Source: a virus. From it: a DNA stretch of 64,000 nt. Below the pieces are notes generated by a model. It saw only the letters and a program-made list of their open reading frames with translations, had not been told where the DNA came from and did no database searches. Within the stretch, counting starts at the first letter, position 1, and every line of letters begins with the position of its first letter. This document shows positions 23,688 to 32,158 of the stretch, in pieces. The DNA is taken from IMG/VR virus record IMGVR_UViG_3300042197_001567, positions 27,095 to 91,094 of that record. One strand, written 5' to 3'. Position numbers and translations under genes: made by a program.

Positions 23688-24068
23688 TTAAAATACTGCG
23701 TTTATAATAACTTTGGTCATGCTTTTATCTCCCGCAGGATTATAATTTGGTCTTGGCTCGTTAAAAGTTTCGGTCGTAGGTTTTAAAGTTATTATTTTAT
23801 CAACCCTAAATAATCTCCAACTCGGTAATGGTTTTTGACCTATATACGCCCTGTGAGAAGATCCTTCTAAATCCCACGCTCTTAAAACCGGATTTCCCGC
23901 CTTACTATAACCATAACAAACTGGTTCTACAATTCTTAAACCTTTTCCTCCTGGTTCATCACCATTATAATAAACAATAACACGTTGTCTTTTTTTTATC
24001 GCATCAACAATACTATCGATCGAAGCGATTTCATTCAATAACATATTATATGTTTCTAATAACTTCAT
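23688..24068 (-). CDS. WYL-like small protein with N-terminal [LI]xE tag
   Basis: 126 residues. The first 17 residues (MKLLETYNMLLNEIASI) form a helix with LLNE, like the tag in other proteins here. The remainder resembles a WYL-type SH3-like domain: RQRVIVYYNGDE, RIVEPVCYGYSKAGNPVLRAWDL, then SWRLFRVDKIITLKPT, where WYL proteins have xxY...P..........V.A....G..R.F.L.RI. WYL domains bind nucleotides or nucleic acid and sense DNA damage in bacterial regulators; a stand-alone phage copy is of uncertain role. It shares one base with the upstream gene (TAATG). Confidence 0.65.
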   Translation of the reverse strand: MKLLETYNMLLNEIASIDSIVDAIKKRQRVIVYYNGDEPGGKGLRIVEPVCYGYSKAGNPVLRAWDLEGSSHRAYIGQKPLPSWRLFRVDKIITLKPTTETFNEPRPNYNPAGDKSMTKVIINAVF

Positions 24069-24355
24069 TATGCTGAAGGTGTGGTATAGGGTTTGTCTTT
24101 TTGGTATTCGTTGATTTTAATCTCATTGATTCTTTCAATAACATCAACTGAAGAACCTCCATTTGCCGTATCTAAAAAGATGCCGGTACCTTTACCAAAC
24201 TCATCTCCATCACCTAAAGCATCTGGATTTGTTGATGAATACTTATTTTGTTCCTTATAATCATTTTTAGGAATAAGTTTTTTTCTTTGTTCTTCACCAA
24301 TAATACCAAGGTCATTCATTGGTTGACTAAAATCTAATCTCTCTGTAGTTGCCAT
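24068..24355 (-). CDS. Small hypothetical protein of the coupled operon (95 aa)
   Basis: 95 residues, hydrophilic and probably partly disordered, with Gly/Ser-rich DGDEFGKGTGIFLDTANGG in the middle and a short helix (VIERINEIKINEYQ) near the C-terminus. No motif recognised. It shares a single base with both its neighbours (TAATG-type junctions at 24068 and 24355), so it is translated with them. A small virion or assembly protein is the best guess. Confidence 0.6.
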   Translation of the reverse strand: MATTERLDFSQPMNDLGIIGEEQRKKLIPKNDYKEQNKYSSTNPDALGDGDEFGKGTGIFLDTANGGSSVDVIERINEIKINEYQKDKPYTTPSA

Positions 24356-24825
24356 TAAAGTAGTTTTTTCATTATTTCGTTTATCCTTTTCAGGTGTTCT
24401 CTTATTTTAACATCTTGTGTAAATGTACTATGTTCTTTGGATGGTCTATTCATATCGGCCAACCATCCCATTTCATCATGTAATTTTGTATCAACAGGTT
24501 CTGGACTGTAATCTTGTTTAACTTGTTTTGTAAAACTATCACCAGATCGAAGCGTTGTCAAAGTTTGATCTACCCAGCTTCTAACATAATCACCACCATT
24601 TAATATGAAAGGTGCGTCTGTTTTATCTCCAGTATAATTATCGAACCAATTTTTCATTCTACCAAGCTGTTGATAAGTAACTTCACCACTATCTCGTAGT
24701 TCCTGATTTCTATTGTATCCTTCGGTATTTGAATCTGCATTTTGTGCTTGACCAAAACATGATTCCAAATACTCAACAATTTCTTCAGGTAATGGAATTA
24801 TATGACCATATAAATCTTTATTCAT
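24355..24825 (-). CDS. Hypothetical protein of the coupled operon (156 aa)
   Basis: 156 residues. It is acidic and soluble, with EEIVEYLESCFGQAQ near the N-terminus, a central YQQLGRMKNWFDNYTGDK and a C-terminal helix LKRINEIMKKLL that contains an I-x-E site. No enzyme signature is seen. Start and stop each share one base with neighbours. The conserved order of such small genes next to a 372-aa partner suggests they form one assembly, but I cannot name it. Confidence 0.6.
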   Translation of the reverse strand: MNKDLYGHIIPLPEEIVEYLESCFGQAQNADSNTEGYNRNQELRDSGEVTYQQLGRMKNWFDNYTGDKTDAPFILNGGDYVRSWVDQTLTTLRSGDSFTKQVKQDYSPEPVDTKLHDEMGWLADMNRPSKEHSTFTQDVKIREHLKRINEIMKKLL

Positions 24826-25943
24826 TACTTAATTTTTTTTAGTAAATGTCTTAATTCTATTCCGTGTTTGTCGGCAATTTTTTTAATCGCTTCTAAATTT
24901 CTAATTATAATTCTTTCGACTGGAGATTGACTTTGTTTTTCTTTTTCGAATATTTCTTCTTCTTTGGATTTTTTATCTAACAAAAGTTCGTCAATCATTT
25001 GTCTCATTTTTTCTTTCCTTAACTCGACAATTCTTTGTACCCCTTCATCGTCTAATTCTGGATCAAAACCTATTGATTCACATCTTGATCTTGCGTCATA
25101 TTCATCCTTAACCTCCAAACCACCATCTTTTGATTTATGGTCACTGCCCTTCCAATTGAACATTTCCATGCACCCTTTAAATGTTTTTATATTTTTTTTT
25201 TGCATCTCATCCCAACCGTAAGAGACAGAAAAATTTTCTTCATCAATTGTCGACTCACCATCTATAGACTCACCATAATAAATTCTGGCTTTAAATGGAA
25301 ATCCCCCACTTGCCATTCTAGTTAGAGATGCTCTCATATCTTGTGTCCATTGAGTGTGTTGACTTCTATCCAAAATTGGAATTGCTGATGATGAAAAGGT
25401 TCCGTCAGCGTCAACAAACTCTTCTATTTCACCAGATGATTTTTCTTTGGTGTTTGATGTAAAATGTAATGATGTTTTTCTTTGTAGTTTAGAAATAAAC
25501 TCATCTATTAATCTTTCATCTGAAAAAAAACTAGTAAGGACCGCAGGTATCGCTCTAACCGCATCCCTTGGTAAAGATTTAATAAAATCTAAATCTTTTT
25601 TTTCTATTTTAAAATCACCATCTAAAACATAATTATTAAGTGCTGTTGACAATATTTTCGCAACCAAATAGGATTCCGCACTTCCTTTTTTTGTTTCTTT
25701 TCTTGTTTTAGATATTTTTGGAAACAATTTTTCAGCAGAAGTTTTTTCTGGATTTTTCAAAATTTGAGTCACAATACTTTTGATTTCCTTTTCTTTTGAT
25801 TTAGGGACCTCAACTTTTTTTTCTTCTTTTTTTGACTCATTCAAGTTTGATGTAACTTTATAATGTACTGTAATACTATTCCCGTTATCTTTCAAATAAA
25901 AATAATAAGGCGAGTTATAATATTTCTTGTTAAGCTCAATCAT
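24825..25943 (-). CDS. Predicted virion or head-associated protein (372 aa)
   Basis: 372 residues. Residues 1-30 are beta-rich (YYFYLKDNGNSITVHYKVT), then VTSNLNESKKEEKKVE is a charged linker with an L-x-E site. A helical region (about 45-150) follows. Residues about 205-300 form a domain with ARIYYGESIDG, SYGWDEMQKKN and FKGCMEMFNWKGSD. The last 70 residues are Lys/Glu helix (LRKEKMRQMIDELLLDKKSKEEE). No catalytic motif is recognised. It is the first gene of the minus-strand operon and has a TATTTATA motif (25958-25965) divergent from that of the plus-strand fibre block. Confidence 0.6.
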   Translation of the reverse strand: MIELNKKYYNSPYYFYLKDNGNSITVHYKVTSNLNESKKEEKKVEVPKSKEKEIKSIVTQILKNPEKTSAEKLFPKISKTRKETKKGSAESYLVAKILSTALNNYVLDGDFKIEKKDLDFIKSLPRDAVRAIPAVLTSFFSDERLIDEFISKLQRKTSLHFTSNTKEKSSGEIEEFVDADGTFSSSAIPILDRSQHTQWTQDMRASLTRMASGGFPFKARIYYGESIDGESTIDEENFSVSYGWDEMQKKNIKTFKGCMEMFNWKGSDHKSKDGGLEVKDEYDARSRCESIGFDPELDDEGVQRIVELRKEKMRQMIDELLLDKKSKEEEIFEKEKQSQSPVERIIIRNLEAIKKIADKHGIELRHLLKKIK

Positions 25944-25957
25944 GTGTGTATTTTAAA

Positions 25958-25965
25958 TATAAATA
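25958..25965 (-). promoter_or_regulatory. TATTTATA late-promoter-like motif (divergent pair, left)
   Basis: 14 bases upstream of minus-strand ATG 25943; paired back to back with the plus-strand motif at 25978. Confidence 0.55.
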
Positions 25966-25977
25966 CTTTAAACTTGG

Positions 25978-25985
25978 TATTTATA
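25978..25985 (+). promoter_or_regulatory. TATTTATA late-promoter-like motif (divergent pair, right)
   Basis: Within GGTATTTATAAAG, ten bases upstream of ATG 25996, opening the plus-strand adhesion block. Confidence 0.55.
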
Positions 25986-25995
25986 AAGAAAAAGA

Positions 25996-28239
25996 ATGGC
26001 CGAGCAAAATATAAATCAATACGTTTATAAAAAATATAAATTAAGTATAGTTTCGGATTCTCAAGATATGTCCTTGGCTTCCGACGAAAATGACTACCAA
26101 CAGGAAGTTATTTTTTCACCATACTTAATTGCTCAAACTTATGGAAAAAAATTACCAGTATTTTTCGATTTAAATGACACGTTAACGGCACAAGATATTT
26201 CATTAACTTATAATAATTTTAACCCAAATAATATTTTAGTTTCTGCAAATTATTACACAAAAGAAAATAATAATTTTTGTGGATTAAGTGCGTCCACCGC
26301 ATGTGACGTGGGTCTTACGGGTATTGATAATGGTCTTGTAGATAAAATGGTCGGAAAGGACATTTATTTCACAAATGGTATTTTTGAAGACTCTGTAAAG
26401 TTTGAAAGAGAATATTTTGATAAAAGATTAAAATTATTTCAAGTAACCGGGCATACAGGTCAAAACGCCAAATTTTCGGGAATACCAAATTATACAAAAT
26501 ATGAAGTGGTGTCAAAAATAGATCCCACGGCCGGAAGATATCATGAATTATATGGTGGATTTTATCAAGGGTTTTATAAGTTGTATGGTTATGATTACGA
26601 AATTCTTCCAGAAAGAATGGAAAAAGGATGGACGGTAGAAATGGTTTTAAAACCAAGATTTTGTGACCAATATGGTCCAGGAATTGGTGAAACAACTTTA
26701 AACACAATTTATCCTAAAAATAAGAATACATTTTTTTATATGGGTACTAGAGCGGAAAATAAGTTTTACCATTATGCCGACGGAACCCCAAAATGTTTTT
26801 CCGGTTATACAAGAGTTACAACACCATTAGCAAATTGTGTTGAGACTTGTGCTTGTTGTAATCTAACTATATCAAATAGTAAATGTGTATATGTTTATCC
26901 GCCAAGACCTATTGGTGGAAACTTTGATCCACATATAAGTTATTCATGTCCAACTTGTGGTTCAATTACCGGTGGTAAAACTTCTTGTGGATGTAGTTGT
27001 GGTGATTTAGCATGTTTAGAATGTGGATATCAATGTTTTGAACATAAATGTGATATTGTAATAACCCCAACTCCCACACCGACCCCAGTACCAACTCCAG
27101 TTCCAAGTTGTGAAACCACGACTCCAGTTTGTACCCCAACTTGTACGACATGTAGTGGTGATGGTTGTTTTGAATGTTTGGACTGTCCATCGTCAGGTTT
27201 TACAACAATACAAGACACATGTGAAAAAAACCCGTTAGATGATGTAATGTCTAATAACATATCTTTTAAAATTTGTGGAGACATAAAAAATCCAAGAATT
27301 GGTATTAAAGTTTTAAGATTTACAGGTGATTGTATAACTACTGGTGACACAACAATTGGAACTGGTGTTACTTTTACAACCGGATATACAATACAAGAAT
27401 GGTGTACTCCAGCAATATATGATGCATGTAAAGACTTAAACCCGGCATTTTTAGATGAAGAACATTGGTTTATGGTAAGTGTGGTGTGGGAAAGATATAC
27501 CTATTTAGATGAATGTGATTTGTGGTATAGAGGAGGACTTGGTGATATAACTAAAAAAGAAAATGTTGAGTCCTTGGCAAATAATAGCATGTCTCTAATT
27601 ATGCCACCATATTCCAATAATAAAAAAGAAGAAGAATTTGTTGATATAGTTAATCTTAACAGTAAATGGATTGAAGATAAGAAATTCAGAAATGGTAGAT
27701 TAAAAATTTATGTTAATGGTAAAAAATTATATACAATTGAAAATTTTGAAGAGGTAATTCCAAGACCTTTGAATACGGAAAAAGAAAAACAATTGACCGT
27801 ACCTTTTAATATATCGTGGGGTGGTGGAACACAAGGTCTTCACGAAAATTTAACATTTTCATCTTGCACTGGACTAACATCAAATTATATTCAAGACCCA
27901 GAATGTTTTCCAACATCATTACTGGATACAACATCACTTTCTGGGTTGACAACAAATATTATGTTGGAGAAAGAATTTGGTGGAACTTTTGAAGGAGGGA
28001 TTTCGCAATTTAGAATGTGCGTGGAACCATTGAGTGTGTCCGAAATCAAACACAATTTTGATGTGATAAAAGATAGATTTAGAATGTTTGACCCATATTG
28101 CCCTAATTGTAATACGACTTATTGTCCTTACAATGATTTTACGTATGTGTTGTACACCACAACTACAACTACATTCAACCCAACTACAACAACTACAACT
28201 TTTTTTCCAATAACAACTACAACAACAACTTTTATTTAA
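25996..28239 (+). CDS. Virion adhesion protein: lectin-like domain, Cys-rich insert, Thr-rich tail
   Basis: 747 residues. The N-terminal half is beta-rich. Residues about 270-415 form a Cys-rich insert with many CxxC and CxC pairs (CACC, CPTC, CGCSCG, CLECGYQC), split by a Pro/Thr spacer (TPTPTPTPVPTPVP, about 356-369). Residues about 430-705 look like a LamG/concanavalin-type jelly roll: GRLKIYVNGKKLYT and GGISQFRMCVEPLSVSEIKHNF are typical of its final strands. The last 30 residues are three runs of Thr. It begins the plus-strand adhesion block and is followed by two fibres, so receptor binding or glycan recognition is likely. The ATG lies ten bases after a TATTTATA motif. Confidence 0.72.
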   Translation: MAEQNINQYVYKKYKLSIVSDSQDMSLASDENDYQQEVIFSPYLIAQTYGKKLPVFFDLNDTLTAQDISLTYNNFNPNNILVSANYYTKENNNFCGLSASTACDVGLTGIDNGLVDKMVGKDIYFTNGIFEDSVKFEREYFDKRLKLFQVTGHTGQNAKFSGIPNYTKYEVVSKIDPTAGRYHELYGGFYQGFYKLYGYDYEILPERMEKGWTVEMVLKPRFCDQYGPGIGETTLNTIYPKNKNTFFYMGTRAENKFYHYADGTPKCFSGYTRVTTPLANCVETCACCNLTISNSKCVYVYPPRPIGGNFDPHISYSCPTCGSITGGKTSCGCSCGDLACLECGYQCFEHKCDIVITPTPTPTPVPTPVPSCETTTPVCTPTCTTCSGDGCFECLDCPSSGFTTIQDTCEKNPLDDVMSNNISFKICGDIKNPRIGIKVLRFTGDCITTGDTTIGTGVTFTTGYTIQEWCTPAIYDACKDLNPAFLDEEHWFMVSVVWERYTYLDECDLWYRGGLGDITKKENVESLANNSMSLIMPPYSNNKKEEEFVDIVNLNSKWIEDKKFRNGRLKIYVNGKKLYTIENFEEVIPRPLNTEKEKQLTVPFNISWGGGTQGLHENLTFSSCTGLTSNYIQDPECFPTSLLDTTSLSGLTTNIMLEKEFGGTFEGGISQFRMCVEPLSVSEIKHNFDVIKDRFRMFDPYCPNCNTTYCPYNDFTYVLYTTTTTTFNPTTTTTTFFPITTTTTTFI
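28155..28236 (+). repeat. ACA/ACT codon repeat encoding Thr runs (C-terminus of 25996 gene)
   Basis: Alternating ACA, ACT and ACC codons give three six-residue or longer Thr runs separated by FNP and FFPI. The trinucleotide pattern could expand or shrink in frame by slippage. Similar tracts occur in the 40752 gene and in the tail sheath. Confidence 0.85.
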
Positions 28240-28269
28240 TTTTTTTTTTCAAAATGACATTTGTCGTTG

Positions 28270-28277
28270 TATTTATA
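28270..28277 (+). promoter_or_regulatory. TATTTATA late-promoter-like motif
   Basis: 31 bases upstream of the first long fibre gene, followed by an A-rich leader. Confidence 0.5.
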
Positions 28278-28308
28278 TAAAAATAAACATTAATAAAAAA
28301 AATAAAAA

Positions 28309-31300
28309 ATGGCATTTGTAATTATTAATGACCCTATTGGTGGTCTAACGTCCACGGTAAGATGTGGTCAATCGAATACGGCGGCTAACTCATACTCAAC
28401 GGTGTCCGGTGGTTTTCAAAACACATCGAAAGGAAACTACACCACAATTTCTGGCGGTCGTAATAACCAAAATAGAAACGATTATTCGTCTGTTGTTGGT
28501 GGTATAAAAAATACAACTATAGATTGTTTATCTATTGTTGGTGGAGGTCAATTAAACACCTCTTGTAAAAATTACACAGTGATAGGTGGCGGTTTTGGAA
28601 ATTTTACAAATGGTTGTTATTCATCAATATCCGGTGGTAGAAATAATACCGCATGTGGAAATTATTCATCAGTAATTGGTGGATGTAACAATACTGCAAC
28701 AGGAATTGCTTCAATGGCATTTGGACTTGATAACAAAGCACTTGCTTGTGGAACTGTTGTTTTAGGTGGTCAATTTTTAACTGGTACTGTTGCTAATCGA
28801 GTATATGTGCCAACATTAAACATAAATTCATTACCTTCAGGTTCTTTTGCAAATAATTTAGGTGTTGACAATTTTGGTAATGTAATCGCTGGTAGAGATT
28901 ATTTTGTAACTGGTGGAACTTTGAATTATAATACATGTAATTTAACATTAAATAGACAAAACGGTTCAGTTGTAATTTCAGGTTTACAAGACATATACTT
29001 GACAGGAGCAACTTACGATTCTTTGACTGGTATATTATCCTTGGAAAGAAATAATGGATGTGCAGTGATCAATGCAGGTCCATTTGTTACAAATAACACA
29101 TTTGTAACTGGAGGTACTCTTGATTATAATGCAGGGCAATTAACTTTAGATAATAATGATGGATCTAATGTTATCATAAATGGATTACAAGATTACTATA
29201 CTACAGGTTTTACATTTAATAATAGTAACTTTGACTTAACAATTGAATTAAATAACAATAGTGCCTATACAGTAAATCTTGGTGTTCTAGCAACCGACCT
29301 TGGTTTAACTGGTGGTACTTACGACGCAAACACTGGAGTTGTTACATTTATTAACACTTCAGGTCAAACTGTACAAGTATCAGGTTTTACAACAGGTTAT
29401 ACCGACATTTATTTAACTGGTGGTACATTCTCAAACGGAGATTTGACTTTGACAAATACAGATGGATCTACAGTTCTTGTTACTGGATTCACTTCAATCG
29501 ACACTTATGTTACTGGTGGAACTTATGATAACAACACTGGTGACGCAACATTCTTTGATAACCAAGGAGGATCATTTGTTGTAACCGGTTTTACTACTGG
29601 TGCGACAGATTACTATACGACTGGATTTACATTTAATGTAGGTAATTATGACTTAACCGTAGAACTTAATAATGGAAGTGCTTATACTGTGAATCTTGGT
29701 GTTTTATCAAGTGATATGACAATTACTGGAGGAACTTATGATCCTGTAACAGGAATCGCAGAATTTACAAATAATACCGGAGGAACCTTCTTTGTTACAG
29801 GATTTTTAACTGGATACACCGATCATTATGTGACTGGTGGTTTTGTGGACGCAGCAAATAATCAGTTAGTAATCCAACAACAAAATGGTAACGTTTTAAT
29901 TCCTTTTGATGATGCTGTTATCATTAATGGTACTGGATTTAATTCTGCGGTTAGAAAAAATGTGGGTAACATTGCAAATAACAGTTATTCTTCAGTTTTG
30001 GGTGGACTCAACAATTTAGGTTCTGGATACGCATCTATAGTTGGTTCTGGTTTACTTAATACTGCTGGTAATTTTTATGGATCCGTAGTTGGTGGTGTTC
30101 TTAACGTAAGTATTGGGGGTTATGATAGTGTTGGTGGAGGTGCTTACAATACAAGTTCATCACAATTCTCAAATGTTGTTGGTGGATATGCCAATACATC
30201 ATCAGGATTTTATTCATCTATTAACAGTGGATATTTCAATAAGTCTAGAAACCAGTACTCCCATATTTCAAACGGACAATCTAACACAGCACATAGTATT
30301 TATACATTTGTTGGTAATGGGTGTTTAAACAAAGCCGTTGGTTGTCATTCTGCAGTTCTTAACGGAAGTCAAAACACATCTTTAGGTGTTTTTTCTACCG
30401 TAATTGGTGGGTCATGTAATACTTCAGTAGGATTTAATTCTGCTGTAATTGGAGGAAATAGTATTATTGGTGCTGACTCAAATAAGGTTTATGTTCCAAA
30501 ATTAAATATTCAAACAATAGAATCAACCGCACCAGTTTATAATTTGGCAATAGATGCTAATGGAAATGTTGTTTCAGGATCATCTACAACAGATTATTAC
30601 TTAACAGGTTTAACTTGGAACCCAGGTACATTTGATTTAACCGCAGAAGTTAATGACGGAAATAACTACACAGTTAGTTTGTCAGTTCTTGCTTCTGATA
30701 TGACGGTAACCGGTGGTACTTATGATGCCAACACAGGTATTGTGACCTTTACAACAAATTCTGGAAACACATTTAATGTAACTGGTTTCACAACTGGATA
30801 TACTGATGTTTTCTTAACAGGAGGTACATATAATAACTCAAACGGTGAGATCACATTAACAAACACTGATGGATCAACAGTTGTTGTAACAGGATTAACT
30901 TCTTGTTGTGTGACTGGTGGTACATTTGATTACACGGGAGGTACTTTAACATTAGATACCGTAACTGGTCAAATAACAATTCCAGGATTACAAGATCATT
31001 ATTTATCTGCAGCAACATACAACACAGGTATTTTGACTTTAACTATGGAGGATGGATCAATAATTCAAGCTTCCGGGTTTGTAACACAAGACACATTCAT
31101 AACTGGAGGTACTTTTGATCAACTCACAAATACATTAACGTTAGATCTTAATGATACAACTCAAGTTACAATTCCAGGTTTCCCTCAAGAAACATTTGTA
31201 CAGAGCGGAACTTTTGATTCTAATTTTGGAATCTTAAATTTACAACAACAAAATGGTATTGTGTCAATTGGTGGATTCCCTACGGGGCCAGCAATCAACC

Positions 31301-32103
31301 CAATTATAATTCCTGGGTCAGGGACTAATTCATCTTTGAGATGTGGTTTGTCAAATACAACATGTGCGCCAAGATCAATCGCTTTAGGTTGTAAAAACAC
31401 AGTTGCATTAGGTGGGGATGACTCAAATATTTTAGGTGGAGATACTAATAAAATCACAGGTAGCGTCTCAACAATCGTAGGTGGTATTAATAACGTTTCA
31501 TTGGCAAGTAACAGCATTAATGGTGGTACTGGAAACTACATTGGATCATCAGGTGTTGCATCAACAATAATTGGGGGTCAAGGAAACTGTGTTAATAATA
31601 CACATTCATTTATCGGTGGTGGTTTAACAAACACATTATTAAGTTGTAGATCAGTAATAGCTGGTGGAGAATTAAATAAAATTTGTACAACAGCACCAAA
31701 CGCATCCATTTTAGGTGGTAGAGCAAATACAGTCTTATCAAACGCTAATGGAGGATTTATTGGTGGTGGTTCATTTAACACGACTTTAGGAAATCTTTCT
31801 TCAGTACTTGGTGGATCCACAAATACGGCGGTTGGTGACTTCTCATCAATTTTAGGTGGAAGTTCAAACAAAGCAACTTGTGTTTACTCAAGTGTTATTG
31901 GGTGTAACATTACATCAACTTGTTCTTATACAACTCACGTAAATAACCTATTAGTTAATGGTGGCGGACTTTCTTTAACTCACGTTATTGTAAACTCAAT
32001 ACCAACAGAGTCTGACTTACCATCTCTTCCAATAGGTGCAATTTACAGATGTACAAATGATGGAAATGGAACTAACACTTCATTACACATTAAATGGCAA
32101 TAA
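28309..32103 (+). CDS. Long tail fibre with YadA/autotransporter-type head repeats
   Basis: 1264 residues. Three blocks (about 20-170, 545-730, 1010-1215) consist of 13-16-residue repeats of the form NxYSSVxGGxxNTA, the left-handed beta-roll head repeat of trimeric autotransporter adhesins. Between them lie repeats of about 30-40 residues of the form TGGTYDxxTGxxTFTNxxG...VTGF, probably stalk-like beta modules. Each head ends with a KVYVPxLNI-type neck followed by a G-N-V segment. The C-terminus, LPSLPIGAIYRCTNDGNGT, matches the tips of phage fibre proteins. No signal peptide or membrane anchor is present, so it is a trimeric virion fibre, not an autotransporter. Its N-terminus is shared with the next fibre. 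A terminator follows. Confidence 0.9.
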   Translation: MAFVIINDPIGGLTSTVRCGQSNTAANSYSTVSGGFQNTSKGNYTTISGGRNNQNRNDYSSVVGGIKNTTIDCLSIVGGGQLNTSCKNYTVIGGGFGNFTNGCYSSISGGRNNTACGNYSSVIGGCNNTATGIASMAFGLDNKALACGTVVLGGQFLTGTVANRVYVPTLNINSLPSGSFANNLGVDNFGNVIAGRDYFVTGGTLNYNTCNLTLNRQNGSVVISGLQDIYLTGATYDSLTGILSLERNNGCAVINAGPFVTNNTFVTGGTLDYNAGQLTLDNNDGSNVIINGLQDYYTTGFTFNNSNFDLTIELNNNSAYTVNLGVLATDLGLTGGTYDANTGVVTFINTSGQTVQVSGFTTGYTDIYLTGGTFSNGDLTLTNTDGSTVLVTGFTSIDTYVTGGTYDNNTGDATFFDNQGGSFVVTGFTTGATDYYTTGFTFNVGNYDLTVELNNGSAYTVNLGVLSSDMTITGGTYDPVTGIAEFTNNTGGTFFVTGFLTGYTDHYVTGGFVDAANNQLVIQQQNGNVLIPFDDAVIINGTGFNSAVRKNVGNIANNSYSSVLGGLNNLGSGYASIVGSGLLNTAGNFYGSVVGGVLNVSIGGYDSVGGGAYNTSSSQFSNVVGGYANTSSGFYSSINSGYFNKSRNQYSHISNGQSNTAHSIYTFVGNGCLNKAVGCHSAVLNGSQNTSLGVFSTVIGGSCNTSVGFNSAVIGGNSIIGADSNKVYVPKLNIQTIESTAPVYNLAIDANGNVVSGSSTTDYYLTGLTWNPGTFDLTAEVNDGNNYTVSLSVLASDMTVTGGTYDANTGIVTFTTNSGNTFNVTGFTTGYTDVFLTGGTYNNSNGEITLTNTDGSTVVVTGLTSCCVTGGTFDYTGGTLTLDTVTGQITIPGLQDHYLSAATYNTGILTLTMEDGSIIQASGFVTQDTFITGGTFDQLTNTLTLDLNDTTQVTIPGFPQETFVQSGTFDSNFGILNLQQQNGIVSIGGFPTGPAINPIIIPGSGTNSSLRCGLSNTTCAPRSIALGCKNTVALGGDDSNILGGDTNKITGSVSTIVGGINNVSLASNSINGGTGNYIGSSGVASTIIGGQGNCVNNTHSFIGGGLTNTLLSCRSVIAGGELNKICTTAPNASILGGRANTVLSNANGGFIGGGSFNTTLGNLSSVLGGSTNTAVGDFSSILGGSSNKATCVYSSVIGCNITSTCSYTTHVNNLLVNGGGLSLTHVIVNSIPTESDLPSLPIGAIYRCTNDGNGTNTSLHIKWQ

Positions 32104-32116
32104 AAAAAATAAACTC

Positions 32117-32145
32117 AACCCCCTTTTAACCGAGGGGGTTTTTAA
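32117..32145 (+). terminator. Rho-independent terminator between fibre genes
   Basis: AACCCCC (32117-32123) pairs with GGGGGTT (32134-32140), followed by T residues. It lies between the two fibre genes. The symmetric A/T flanks could let it work in both directions. Confidence 0.8.
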
Positions 32146-32158
32146 AAAAAATAAAAAA

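Noticed and set aside
26369-27350. Minus-strand open frames inside the lectin-type gene
   Set aside because: They mirror the plus-strand coding bias, contain His/Leu- or Gly/Val-rich nonsense and have no start signals.
32036-32158. Longer N-terminus for the second fibre
   Set aside because: It would overlap the end of the first fibre and translate a terminator hairpin. The later ATG matches the start of the paralogous fibre.
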